From: an uncultured Helicobacteraceae bacterium
Lineage (GTDB): Bacteria > Campylobacterota > Campylobacteria > Campylobacterales > UBA6016
Length of the DNA stretch: 12,231 bases
Assembly: GCA_937973585.1 (NCBI GenBank)
Contig: CALJKN010000216.1
Location: 1 to 12,231, forward strand
Reading direction: 5' to 3'
Positions within the stretch are counted from its first letter, which is position 1, and every line of letters begins with the position of its first letter. The notes beneath the pieces are model-generated. The model ran no database searches and had not been told where the DNA came from. It saw only the letters and a program-made list of their open reading frames with translations. Below, one piece after another: positions 5,608-12,231 of this stretch. Position numbers and translations under genes: made by a program.

Positions 5608-7554
5608 TCAAACGCTGCAAGATTGGAGTTTTTCTACGATGCTTGGGTCTTCTAGGGTTGAAGTGTCTTGCGTTACCTCTTTGCCTGCGGCTATCGCCCT
5701 GAGTATTCTTCTCATGATTTTGCCGCTTCTGGTTTTCGGTAGTCCCGGAGCGATTTTGATCTCGTCGCATTTTGCGATAGGTCCTATCTCTCTTACGATT
5801 ACGTCGTTTATCTCTTTGAATAGCTCAGCCTCTTGACCGGCATTTTCAGGGACGATTTTCGGTACTACGAATGCAAATATACCTTCGCCTTTTAGGTCAT
5901 CAGGTTTACCTACTACGGCCACCTCTGCTACTTTGTCGCATTTTGCTACGGCCGCTTCGATCTCTGCCGTTCCGAGTCTGTGACCCGATACGTTGATAAC
6001 GTCGTCAACCCTTCCGGTAATCCAGATATATCCATCTTCGTCTAGTCTTGCACCGTCACCTGAGAAATATATCCCCTTGACAGTCTCAAAATATCCGCTG
6101 ACAAATCTATCGTTGTCGCCCCAGATAGTTCTAATCATCGAAGGCCACGGTTTCATAACACATAGCAAACCGTCATTACCTCTAGCCACCGGTGTGCCGT
6201 CCGGATTTACGACTTTCGCCATGATGCCCGGTAGCGGGAACGTAGCAGAACCCGGTTTTGCAGGTGTGGCGGCCGGTAGAGGGGCAATCATATGTCCACC
6301 CGTCTCTGTTTGCCACCATGTATCGACGATTGAGCATTTGCCGCCGCCGATCTCTTCGTAATACCATAGCCATGCGTCAGGGTTGATAGGTTCACCGACC
6401 GTACCTAGGATTCGTAGGCTGCTTAGGTCGTATTTTTTCGGCTCGTCCGCACCCACTTTGTGTAGTAGTCTGATAGCTGTCGGAGCGGTGTAAAATTGGT
6501 TTACCCTATACTCTTCGATCATCCTCCACCATCTGCCGGCATCCGGATACACCGGAACACCCTCGTAGATTACCGATGTTGCACCGATAGCCAGAGGGCC
6601 GTAAGTGATGTATGTATGTCCCGTAATCCAGCCGACATCCGCCGTGCACCAGTATGTATCGTTTTCGTTGATATCAAAGACCCATTTCATGGTCATTTGA
6701 GCCCATAGGATATACCCGGCTGAGCCGTGTTGAACACCTTTTGGTTTGCCAGTTGAGCCAGATGTATACAGTAGGAATAGCGGATCTTCGCTATCCATAG
6801 GCTCAGCCGGACAATTTGGAGATTCGATCTCTACAAGTTCATTGTAGATATAGTCTCTACCGGCAACATACGGGATCTCTTCGTTGTTTCTTTGGACGAT
6901 TAGGCAAGCTTCGATGCTGTTGCACCCTTTTGACAACGCATCGTCAACAACAGGTTTTAGAAGATACGGTTTGCCTCTTCTATAGCCGCCGTCAGATGTT
7001 ACGACGATTTTTGCCTGAGCATCTTCTATTCTGTCTCTTAGCGCCTCGGCAGAGAAACCGCCGAATACTACGGAGTGGATAGCCCCGATTCTGGCGCATG
7101 CAAGCATAAAAAATACCGCTTCAGGAATCATCGGCATATAGATAACGACCCTGTCGCCTTTTTTGACGTGGAATTTGTTTTTTAGCAGGTTTGCCGTTTT
7201 ACATACTTCGTAATACAGCTCTCTATAGGTTATAACTCTTTTATCTCCCGGCTCACCTTCAAAGATGATAGCCGCTTTGTTTTTTCTAGTTTCTAGGTGT
7301 CTGTCAAGGCATTGTTCGCTGACGTTTAGTTTTCCGCCCGTAAACCATTTGTAGTTTGGAGCGCTTGATTCGTCGAGTGTTTTCTCAAAAGGCTTTTGCC
7401 AGTCGATAAACTCTCTTGCATGATGAGCCCAAAATCCTTCATAGTCTTTTTCTGCCCACTCTACGAGTTCCTCGTATTCGCACATATTTTTGATATTTGG
7501 ATTTTTAAACAGCTCTTTTTTCGGTTTAAAAACCATTCCGTGTAGTTCTTCCAT
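5608..7554 (-). CDS. acs: Acetyl-CoA synthetase (AMP-forming acetate-CoA ligase)
   Basis: A full-length 648-residue enzyme, the usual size, that activates acetate with ATP and CoA to acetyl-CoA via acetyl-AMP in the cytoplasm. It starts with the long N-terminal linker domain typical of Acs (to about residue 90). The AMP-binding signature YTSGSTGKPKG spans 263-273, WWQTETGG spans 413-420, and the hinge-region aspartate motif YFSGDGAR is near 496-503. The C-terminal subdomain carries KTRSGKIMRR, with K612 equivalent to the lysine reversibly acetylated in Salmonella Acs (K609). It lies 34 nt downstream of the exonuclease gene, with AAAGGAGAGG eight bases before the ATG at 7552-7554, and closes the acetate gene run. 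ActP encoded upstream would supply the substrate. No damage or missing motif was seen. Confidence 0.97.
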   Translation of the reverse strand: MEELHGMVFKPKKELFKNPNIKNMCEYEELVEWAEKDYEGFWAHHAREFIDWQKPFEKTLDESSAPNYKWFTGGKLNVSEQCLDRHLETRKNKAAIIFEGEPGDKRVITYRELYYEVCKTANLLKNKFHVKKGDRVVIYMPMIPEAVFFMLACARIGAIHSVVFGGFSAEALRDRIEDAQAKIVVTSDGGYRRGKPYLLKPVVDDALSKGCNSIEACLIVQRNNEEIPYVAGRDYIYNELVEIESPNCPAEPMDSEDPLFLLYTSGSTGKPKGVQHGSAGYILWAQMTMKWVFDINENDTYWCTADVGWITGHTYITYGPLAIGATSVIYEGVPVYPDAGRWWRMIEEYRVNQFYTAPTAIRLLHKVGADEPKKYDLSSLRILGTVGEPINPDAWLWYYEEIGGGKCSIVDTWWQTETGGHMIAPLPAATPAKPGSATFPLPGIMAKVVNPDGTPVARGNDGLLCVMKPWPSMIRTIWGDNDRFVSGYFETVKGIYFSGDGARLDEDGYIWITGRVDDVINVSGHRLGTAEIEAAVAKCDKVAEVAVVGKPDDLKGEGIFAFVVPKIVPENAGQEAELFKEINDVIVREIGPIAKCDEIKIAPGLPKTRSGKIMRRILRAIAAGKEVTQDTSTLEDPSIVEKLQSCSV

Positions 7555-7562
7555 TTATGTAA

Positions 7563-7572
7563 CCTCTCCTTT
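7563..7572 (-). promoter_or_regulatory. Strong ribosome binding site of acs
   Basis: The minus strand reads AAAGGAGAGG, ending eight bases before the acs ATG. It is one of the best Shine-Dalgarno matches in the window. The identical ten bases precede the DUF485 gene (12222-12231), so the first and last genes of the acetate run have matching initiation signals. Confidence 0.7.
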
Positions 7573-7588
7573 ACATTAAGATTAAAGT

Positions 7589-8191
7589 TTAACTTTTTTT
7601 TAATTTAACAAATATTAACGAAGTCATCAAAGCGTCATAATATGCGCTATGCTGTCCGAAAATGGGTAAATCAAGCTCCTTCATAATAGATTCAAACCTC
7701 AGATCCACGTTTTTACTACCGAAAACGTCGTTTTTTTTGTCAAAGTAAAGAGCCGATACTTCGGTTTGTGGATTTGGGAGGGTGGTCCCTATAAACTCTT
7801 TTGCGTATTTGTTTATCATCGCCACGTCAAACTCCAAATAGTAGCCGACCAGTTTTCTAGGACCTATAAACCGCAAAAAGCTCTCTATGGCCTCTTTCGG
7901 CTCCATACCGTCCTCTATATCACAGTTTCGTATATGATGAATCCTGATACTCTCTTTTGTGATCTCCAGTTTTGTCTTTAGGGTCGCCTCAAATCTTTTG
8001 CTTGCAAGGATTTTGTCCCCTTTGATGAGTACCGCACCTATCGTGATTATCTCGTCTTTTTTTGGATTTAACCCTGTCGTCTCACAGTCAAACGCAACAT
8101 ACTCATCCTCCGGCGGCGTATCCCACAAAAAAGCAAACCGCTCGTCTTTTAGCCCACGCCTCAGATATGCCCTTTTTAGCCTTTCAAACAT
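7589..8191 (-). CDS. DEDDh 3'-5' exonuclease (DnaQ/RNase T-like domain)
   Basis: A 200-residue single-domain exonuclease. Residues of the DEDDh active site are visible: motif I FDCETTG with D35 and E37, motif II YYLEFDVAMI with D122, and motif III HSAYYDALMT with H181 and D186. The family also has an HxI segment after motif I, seen here as HHIRN (85-89). Such enzymes remove nucleotides from the 3' end of DNA or RNA using two metal ions. Without extra domains the natural substrate (proofreading, RNA trimming, dinucleotide clearance) cannot be named. The start ATG overlaps the stop of the DUF294 gene as TAATG, so the two are probably translated together. Exonuclease genes of this kind next to DUF294 genes are, to my knowledge, a recurrent pairing. 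The gene includes an A8 run near codons 151-154. Confidence 0.88.
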   Translation of the reverse strand: MFERLKRAYLRRGLKDERFAFLWDTPPEDEYVAFDCETTGLNPKKDEIITIGAVLIKGDKILASKRFEATLKTKLEITKESIRIHHIRNCDIEDGMEPKEAIESFLRFIGPRKLVGYYLEFDVAMINKYAKEFIGTTLPNPQTEVSALYFDKKNDVFGSKNVDLRFESIMKELDLPIFGQHSAYYDALMTSLIFVKLKKS

Positions 8192-9996
8192 TATGACAGA
8201 TACCCGAGTTTAAAATGGTTAAAGATAAATTTTTTGAGTTTATCGGTTATTTTTAGGACATCTCTGAGTAGATCTCTCTCCAATTTTGAGAGTCTTGACG
8301 GGTTTATGTAGTTGTCCGGTTTTTGACCGATATTTATCTTGTAGAGTCGCTCCCTTAGCCTGATTTCGAGTAAAAAGTTGTACGCTTCGATAATCTCCTC
8401 GGCAAAAGCTCTATCAATCATCCCGATGTTGTTTAGCTCTTTTATCCTCTCAAACGTACTGACGGCGGTTATTTTTTTCTCATAAGACAGGGCTCTGACA
8501 GAGTTTACGATAGGGAATATCCCCCCTTTTTTTATATCCATCTCTCCGCTATGCTCTTTTTTATCGAGAACGAATCCGCCGAGGATTGACAGCGGAGTCT
8601 CAAACGCCATGGAACCACCTGCCATTCTGGCTATAATCTCGGCTCTCTCTAGCATTTTTGCCATCATATACTCTTTTAGTTCACCGCACAATTTCTCGTC
8701 ACCTGCCACAAACCTAATATCCATAAGTATCGGGAGATTTAAAAAGCTATCCGGAGTCGGACTAAAAATCATATTGTAGATATCTTTTTTGTAATCCTCT
8801 AGTTTTTTTCTGTAGTAGCCGTTTACCGTCATAACCCCGCCGTCGCACTCCGGATACCCGAGTTCTATCAGGGTATCGTTAAATATTTTGGCTCCGGAGG
8901 CAAAATCATCCGGATTTAGATCGTTTCTTAGTATTAGGGCGTTATCCTGATCGGTTCTGAGAATTTGCTCACCCCTCCCCTCGCTACCGAAGACCACAAG
9001 TGCGATGTCTCCCCGAACACTACTATCAAAACTCCACTCAAATACTTTTTGGAAGACTTTTAGATTTAGCTCCCCTACGAGTTTTACGATATGTTTTACC
9101 TTTACACCCTCATCCAAAAGGTTTTTGACGGCGTTATCGATATCGGCCATCACGGTTTTTAGCTCCTCTTTGTCTCCGGCAAGCTCTATCTTTCTGGCTA
9201 CAAACTGAGTCTGGGTCGAGAAAGCGCTCAAAATATCTATATCCTGCAAAACACCGCAAATACCGTTTTCATCACTTAGGGCTACCCTTTTTATGTTGTG
9301 TTTCGTCATCACCAACAAAGCGTTAAATAAAAAGTCGTTTTTGTTTATGATGCATATATTTCTAGTAGCTACATCTCCTACTTTGCTATCCAGATCCATC
9401 CTTTTCAAAAGGACTTTTTTTCGCAAATCGGAATCGGTGATAATCCCCGTCTCTGCGTCAAAACGGATCAAACAAAACGTTTTTTTGTTTTGGGTCATCA
9501 GTGATACCGCATCGTATATCGTATCGTCGGCGTTCACAAATATCGGGGTTTCGTACTGTATATCAGTAATTTTTTTGATTAGGTAGCTATCCGTGCTTTT
9601 ATGTTTCTCTTCTAGTTTTTTTGCTGCGGATAGGAAAAAGTAGTTTTCGATTTTTGTATTTGAGTGGACTGTGGATAAAAATTCATCTTTTGCGATAAAA
9701 TAAAGGAGCGTCTCCTCCTCGGCCTCAAAAGAGCTTTTGTACTCTCCCGCAAGCAAAGCCTCAAAGTCAAAAAAATCTCTCTCTCCTAGATAAAACTCGG
9801 CCTCACCGCTCTCTTTTATAACCCCTTTGGCCACGATATAAAAATACTCCGCCTTATCACCCTCTTTTAAAAACCGCTCCCCTTTTTTGAGGTACGTAAC
9901 GTCAAAAGCGTTTGAGAGCTTCTCCATAGAGTATCCCTGAAGCTCGTCAAACGGATGGATAGATGTCAGAAATGCTTTTATATCGAGGCTACTCAT
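8191..9996 (-). CDS. cNMP-like/CBS/DUF294 nucleotidyltransferase-like signalling protein
   Basis: A 601-residue multidomain protein. Residues about 10-120 have the cyclic-nucleotide-binding fold. Residues about 145-260 contain two CBS repeats (TPIFVNADDTIYDAVSLM; ICIINKNDFLFNALLVM). Residues about 310-440 are the DUF294 GlnD-like nucleotidyltransferase segment, with GSEGRGEQ (337-344) and metal-binding aspartates D349 and D351 in TDQDN. The remainder is the helical DUF294 C-terminal domain. Proteins of this type sit beside acs/actP in many proteobacteria and are thought to sense nucleotides and control partners, but their targets are largely uncharacterised. The expected phosphate-binding cassette of the cNMP domain is degenerate: DFEALL...EYKSSF (77-90) stands where GExALL...RSA is normal, so classic cAMP binding is doubtful. 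The start ATG at 9994-9996 has AAAGG six bases before it. The exonuclease gene follows by TAATG overlap. An A7G6 run lies in codons 488-492. Confidence 0.9.
   Translation of the reverse strand: MSSLDIKAFLTSIHPFDELQGYSMEKLSNAFDVTYLKKGERFLKEGDKAEYFYIVAKGVIKESGEAEFYLGERDFFDFEALLAGEYKSSFEAEEETLLYFIAKDEFLSTVHSNTKIENYFFLSAAKKLEEKHKSTDSYLIKKITDIQYETPIFVNADDTIYDAVSLMTQNKKTFCLIRFDAETGIITDSDLRKKVLLKRMDLDSKVGDVATRNICIINKNDFLFNALLVMTKHNIKRVALSDENGICGVLQDIDILSAFSTQTQFVARKIELAGDKEELKTVMADIDNAVKNLLDEGVKVKHIVKLVGELNLKVFQKVFEWSFDSSVRGDIALVVFGSEGRGEQILRTDQDNALILRNDLNPDDFASGAKIFNDTLIELGYPECDGGVMTVNGYYRKKLEDYKKDIYNMIFSPTPDSFLNLPILMDIRFVAGDEKLCGELKEYMMAKMLERAEIIARMAGGSMAFETPLSILGGFVLDKKEHSGEMDIKKGGIFPIVNSVRALSYEKKITAVSTFERIKELNNIGMIDRAFAEEIIEAYNFLLEIRLRERLYKINIGQKPDNYINPSRLSKLERDLLRDVLKITDKLKKFIFNHFKLGYLS
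8521..8533 (-). repeat. A7G6 homopolymer pair inside the DUF294 gene
   Basis: The minus strand reads ATA AAA AAA GGG GGG ATA. In the reading frame, A AAA AAA is a slippery heptamer of the -1 frameshifting type and G6 is a short phase-variation-type tract. A -1 slip would end the protein at a TGA about 16 codons later. No downstream stimulating structure was established. Confidence 0.35.
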
Positions 9997-10016
9997 ATAA
10001 AACCTTTTTTATTTAA

Positions 10017-10022
10017 ATAATA
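10017..10022 (-). promoter_or_regulatory. Possible -10 element for the DUF294-exonuclease-acs genes
   Basis: The minus strand reads TATTAT, one change from TATAAT, about 20 nt before the DUF294 start and upstream of its AAAGG ribosome site. It would allow the three downstream genes to be transcribed apart from actP. The inverted repeat at 10024-10050 lies directly upstream, where a regulator could act. No -35 match was found. Confidence 0.3.
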
Positions 10023-10023
10023 C

Positions 10024-10050
10024 GCTGATACAGGCAAAGCCCATATCAGC
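10024..10050. repeat. Inverted repeat GCTGATA...TATCAGC
   Basis: Perfect 7-bp arms (10024-10030, 10044-10050) enclose a 13-nt loop in which GGC and GCC can pair further. It follows the actP stop and precedes a candidate -10 element, so it may be an actP 3' hairpin or an operator. No adjacent T-run supports an intrinsic terminator. Confidence 0.45.
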
Positions 10051-10051
10051 G

Positions 10052-10073
10052 GTAGAGACACGAGTGTCCCTAC
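10052..10073. repeat. 22-bp near-palindrome GTAGAGACAC-GA-GTGTCCCTAC
   Basis: Ten-base arms pair with a single A/C mismatch around a 2-base centre. It starts two bases after the preceding inverted repeat. Its G+C-rich character and compact symmetry resemble dispersed intergenic palindromic repeats (REP-like), but copy number cannot be seen from this window. Confidence 0.5.
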
Positions 10074-10087
10074 GACCCCCTGAAGTA

Positions 10088-10139
10088 CCGCTTTGCGGGG
10101 AGTTTTAAACTTTGGTCAAACAAAGACACGGAGCGCCGT
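10088..10139. repeat. Three further short hairpins in the actP-DUF294 gap
   Basis: CCGC-TTT-GCGG (10088-10098), CTTTG-GTCAAA-CAAAG (10110-10125) and ACGG-AGCG-CCGT (10128-10139) follow in series. Each stem is only 4-5 bp and could be chance alone, but five hairpins in about 115 bp is notable. No open reading frame, tRNA or T-run terminator was seen in the gap. Confidence 0.35.
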
Positions 10140-10174
10140 ATCGCTCACGCATCCTTTGAATACATAAATACGGC

Positions 10175-11905
10175 CTAGTGTTCAGAAGCGCCGTCAGCAC
10201 CGATACCTGTTTGAGCTCTGATATATTGAGCTTCAAATCCGGCTTGATCCTCTTTGCCCCTTGCAGAGTTATCCATTTTGGACACTATATAGGTAACCAC
10301 AAAGGTAAGCGTCATCGATATGATGGCAGGGTTTTTAAGGCTAATAAACGCCTCTTTGTTGCCAAGTACGTCTTTCCATACCGCAGGCCCCATGATAACA
10401 AGGATGATTGCAGATACAAGACCTACCGTACCGCCCACGAATGCGCCTTTTGTCGTTAGCTTACTCCAGTAAATAGAGAGAAGCAATATAGGGAAGTTAA
10501 CAGATGCGGCAATCGCAAATGCTAGACCAACCATGAATGCAACGTTTTGTTTTTCAAACGCAATACCTAGAAGGATTGCAAGAACACCTAGAACAAGAGT
10601 TGCTATTTTAGAAGCTTTCATCTCAGTAGCTTCATCAACTTTGCCTTTTCCGATTACGCTAGCGTATAGGTCGTGGCTGATAGCCGATGCACCTGAAAGC
10701 GTAAGGCCTGATACAACCGCAAGGATTGTAGCGAACGCAACAGCCGAGATAAAGCCTAAGAACAAGTCGCCGCCAACCGCTTTTGAAAGGTGGATAGCAA
10801 CCATATTGTCGCCGCCTACGATAGCTTTTTTGTCGCCTACCAAAACTTGCGTAGCATTTGTATCGCTCACTATTGTCTGGAATCCGTTAACTACCGTTGC
10901 AACACCTTTTTGGAAGTATGTCGGATCAAGGGCAAGTAGCGTAATAGCGCCGAAACCGATGATAAACGTAAGGATATAGAAATACCCGATTAGACCGGTC
11001 GCATAAAAAACAGACTTTCTAGCCTCTTTTGCATCTGCAACGGTAAAGAATCTCATAAGGATATGCGGAAGACCGGCTGTACCGAACATCAACGCAAGAC
11101 CTAGAGATATAGCATTCCAAGGGTCAGACACCAGACCGCCCGGCTCCATAATTTTTGCGTGGGATTTGTGTATCTCTACTGCACTATGGAACATATTTTC
11201 AAAGCTAAAACCAAAATGCACCATAACCATAAACGCTATAAAAGATGCGCCTGAGAGTAGAAGTACCGCTTTGATAATTTGAATCCAAGTTGTCGCAAGC
11301 ATACCGCCGAATGCAACATACAGGATCATAAGGACACCGACAAGGATAACGGCAGTCGAATAGCTAAGACCGAATAGAAGCTGAATAAGCTTGCCTGCAC
11401 CGACCATTTGTGCGATTAGGTACAAAATAACGGTTACAATAGTACCCGCTGCCGCAATAGTTCTAATATCTTTTTGTCTAAGCCTAAAAGATGCAACGTC
11501 TGCAAACGTATATTTACCTAGGTTTCTAAGAGGCTCGGCAATCAAAAATAGAATGATCGGCCAACCGACAAGAAAACCTATCGAATAGATAAGACCGTCA
11601 AAACCGCTCGTATAAACAAGTCCGGAAATACCGAGAAACGAAGCCGCCGACATAAAGTCTCCGGCAATAGCCAAACCGTTTTGTCTCCCACTGATACCGC
11701 CACCTGCCGCATAAAAATCTTTTGCGGTTTTTGTTTTTCTAGCAGCCCAGTATGTAATACCGAGAGTTGCACCGACAAATATAAGGAACATAACTATAGC
11801 GTTAACGTTTAGCGCCTGTTTTTCTACAGGGCCGTCAACACCGCCGGCCGCAAATGCCGCACTCGCCAAAGATAGGGCGGCAAGTATCGTCAAAAATCTT
11901 TTCAT
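10175..11905 (-). CDS. actP: Acetate/cation symporter, sodium:solute symporter family
   Basis: A 576-residue inner-membrane transporter of the SSS family, close in size to ActP of enteric bacteria (549). It imports acetate and other short carboxylates with a cation. The N-terminus MKRFLTILAALSLASAAFA is a cleavable signal peptide-like segment, as in ActP. About a dozen or more hydrophobic segments follow, starting at VNAIVMFLIFVGATLGITYW (34-53). The family block GRQNGLAIAGDFMSAASFLG (73-92), with its SAASFLG helix, and TLSGASAISHDLY in the second half are characteristic. The start ATG overlaps the DUF485 stop as ATGA, with GGGAG just upstream, so the pair is translationally coupled. This arrangement (DUF485 then actP) matches yjcH-actP of E. 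coli. Other SSS substrates such as propionate or pyruvate are possible, but the acs gene downstream favours acetate. Confidence 0.95.
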   Translation of the reverse strand: MKRFLTILAALSLASAAFAAGGVDGPVEKQALNVNAIVMFLIFVGATLGITYWAARKTKTAKDFYAAGGGISGRQNGLAIAGDFMSAASFLGISGLVYTSGFDGLIYSIGFLVGWPIILFLIAEPLRNLGKYTFADVASFRLRQKDIRTIAAAGTIVTVILYLIAQMVGAGKLIQLLFGLSYSTAVILVGVLMILYVAFGGMLATTWIQIIKAVLLLSGASFIAFMVMVHFGFSFENMFHSAVEIHKSHAKIMEPGGLVSDPWNAISLGLALMFGTAGLPHILMRFFTVADAKEARKSVFYATGLIGYFYILTFIIGFGAITLLALDPTYFQKGVATVVNGFQTIVSDTNATQVLVGDKKAIVGGDNMVAIHLSKAVGGDLFLGFISAVAFATILAVVSGLTLSGASAISHDLYASVIGKGKVDEATEMKASKIATLVLGVLAILLGIAFEKQNVAFMVGLAFAIAASVNFPILLLSIYWSKLTTKGAFVGGTVGLVSAIILVIMGPAVWKDVLGNKEAFISLKNPAIISMTLTFVVTYIVSKMDNSARGKEDQAGFEAQYIRAQTGIGADGASEH

Positions 11906-12219
11906 TCTCCCGCCTTTCTTACTTCTTCTTTTACTTTTTCGCTTAGTTCGTCAAACTCGGTGTTTGCTCTTTTAGTATAAATACCTGTTAGGATAAACGA
12001 AATAACGATAATTCCGATACCGACCGGAATACCTACGGTTGTCACTCCACCGCTTAGCGATACGCCTAGTAGTTTTTTGTCAAATGCGATAACCAAAATG
12101 AACGCATAGTACATAACAAGCATAACAGCAGCTAGTTTTAGGCTAAAAGATGTTCTTTTTTCGAGCAACTCTTTGTAGCTAGGGCTGTTTTTTACTATCT
12201 CAACGATATTGTTTTGCAT
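11902..12219 (-). CDS. DUF485 family inner-membrane protein (YjcH-like)
   Basis: A 105-residue protein with two predicted membrane helices at about 27-46 (LKLAAVMLVMYYAFILVIAF) and 61-82 (TVGIPVGIGIIVISFILTGI), joined by a short glycine-containing loop. The tail is charged and ends KVKEEVRKAGE. It matches the DUF485/YjcH family, small proteins encoded immediately before actP in many proteobacteria. Their exact function is not established; a role in the assembly, stability or activity of the symporter is usual speculation. The start ATG at 12217-12219 has AAAGGAGAGG just upstream at 12222-12231, reaching the window edge. Its stop overlaps the actP start. The promoter of the acetate genes would lie beyond the right edge. 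Confidence 0.92.
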   Translation of the reverse strand: MQNNIVEIVKNSPSYKELLEKRTSFSLKLAAVMLVMYYAFILVIAFDKKLLGVSLSGGVTTVGIPVGIGIIVISFILTGIYTKRANTEFDELSEKVKEEVRKAGE

Positions 12220-12231
12220 AGCCTCTCCTTT

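Noticed and set aside
5993..6361. Plus-strand open frame of 122 codons opposite acs
   Set aside because: Shadow of the conserved acs frame; composition is repetitive in serine and proline, with no family match.
9997..10174. tRNA or small protein gene in the actP-DUF294 gap
   Set aside because: The hairpins do not form a cloverleaf, and no open frame with a ribosome site was found.
10533..10979. Plus-strand open frame of 148 codons opposite actP
   Set aside because: Lies wholly inside the well-supported actP gene and shows no recognisable domain or ribosome site.

Overview
The window looks like a chromosomal segment from a Campylobacterota (epsilonproteobacterial) genome. The grounds are the acetate gene set with a DUF294 signalling protein, the short intergenic gaps, A/T-rich Shine-Dalgarno leaders, and the style of the toxin-antitoxin proteins. 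Genus cannot be fixed from sequence alone. Spot counts put the acetate genes near 47-50% G+C, while lines in the left half fall to 30-43%. This fits a housekeeping block on the right and a more mobile defence block on the left, but only a few lines were counted.

Right block (5608-12219, all minus strand): DUF485 membrane protein, ActP-type acetate/cation symporter, a 178-bp gap full of small inverted repeats, a cNMP-like/CBS/DUF294 nucleotidyltransferase-like protein, a DEDDh 3'-5' exonuclease, and acetyl-CoA synthetase (acs). DUF485-actP overlap by ATGA and DUF294-exonuclease by TAATG. Acs follows 34 nt later with a strong ribosome site, and a hairpin plus T-run terminator lies beyond it. 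Together ActP imports acetate and Acs activates it to acetyl-CoA. The DUF294 protein is a plausible regulator.

Junction (4379-5585): two small toxin-antitoxin modules diverge from one 138-bp intergenic region. BrnT/BrnA-like genes run on the plus strand and a RelE/ParE-type toxin with its small antitoxin on the minus strand. A perfect 15-bp palindrome lies in front of the BrnT-like gene and is a candidate autoregulatory operator.

Left block (1-4269, minus strand): a SNF2-family helicase, an Abi_2/HEPN abortive-infection-type protein coupled to it by TAATG, and the N-terminal 93 codons of a type III-style Mod DNA methyltransferase that runs off the left edge. This appears to be a defence operon joining restriction-modification, a remodelling ATPase and a candidate RNase. 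It is the most promising candidate for an under-described system. The SNF2 gene is preceded by a short stretch that may be the decayed tail of another gene.

No tRNA, rRNA, CRISPR array or insertion sequence was seen, and no gap exceeds 300 bases.
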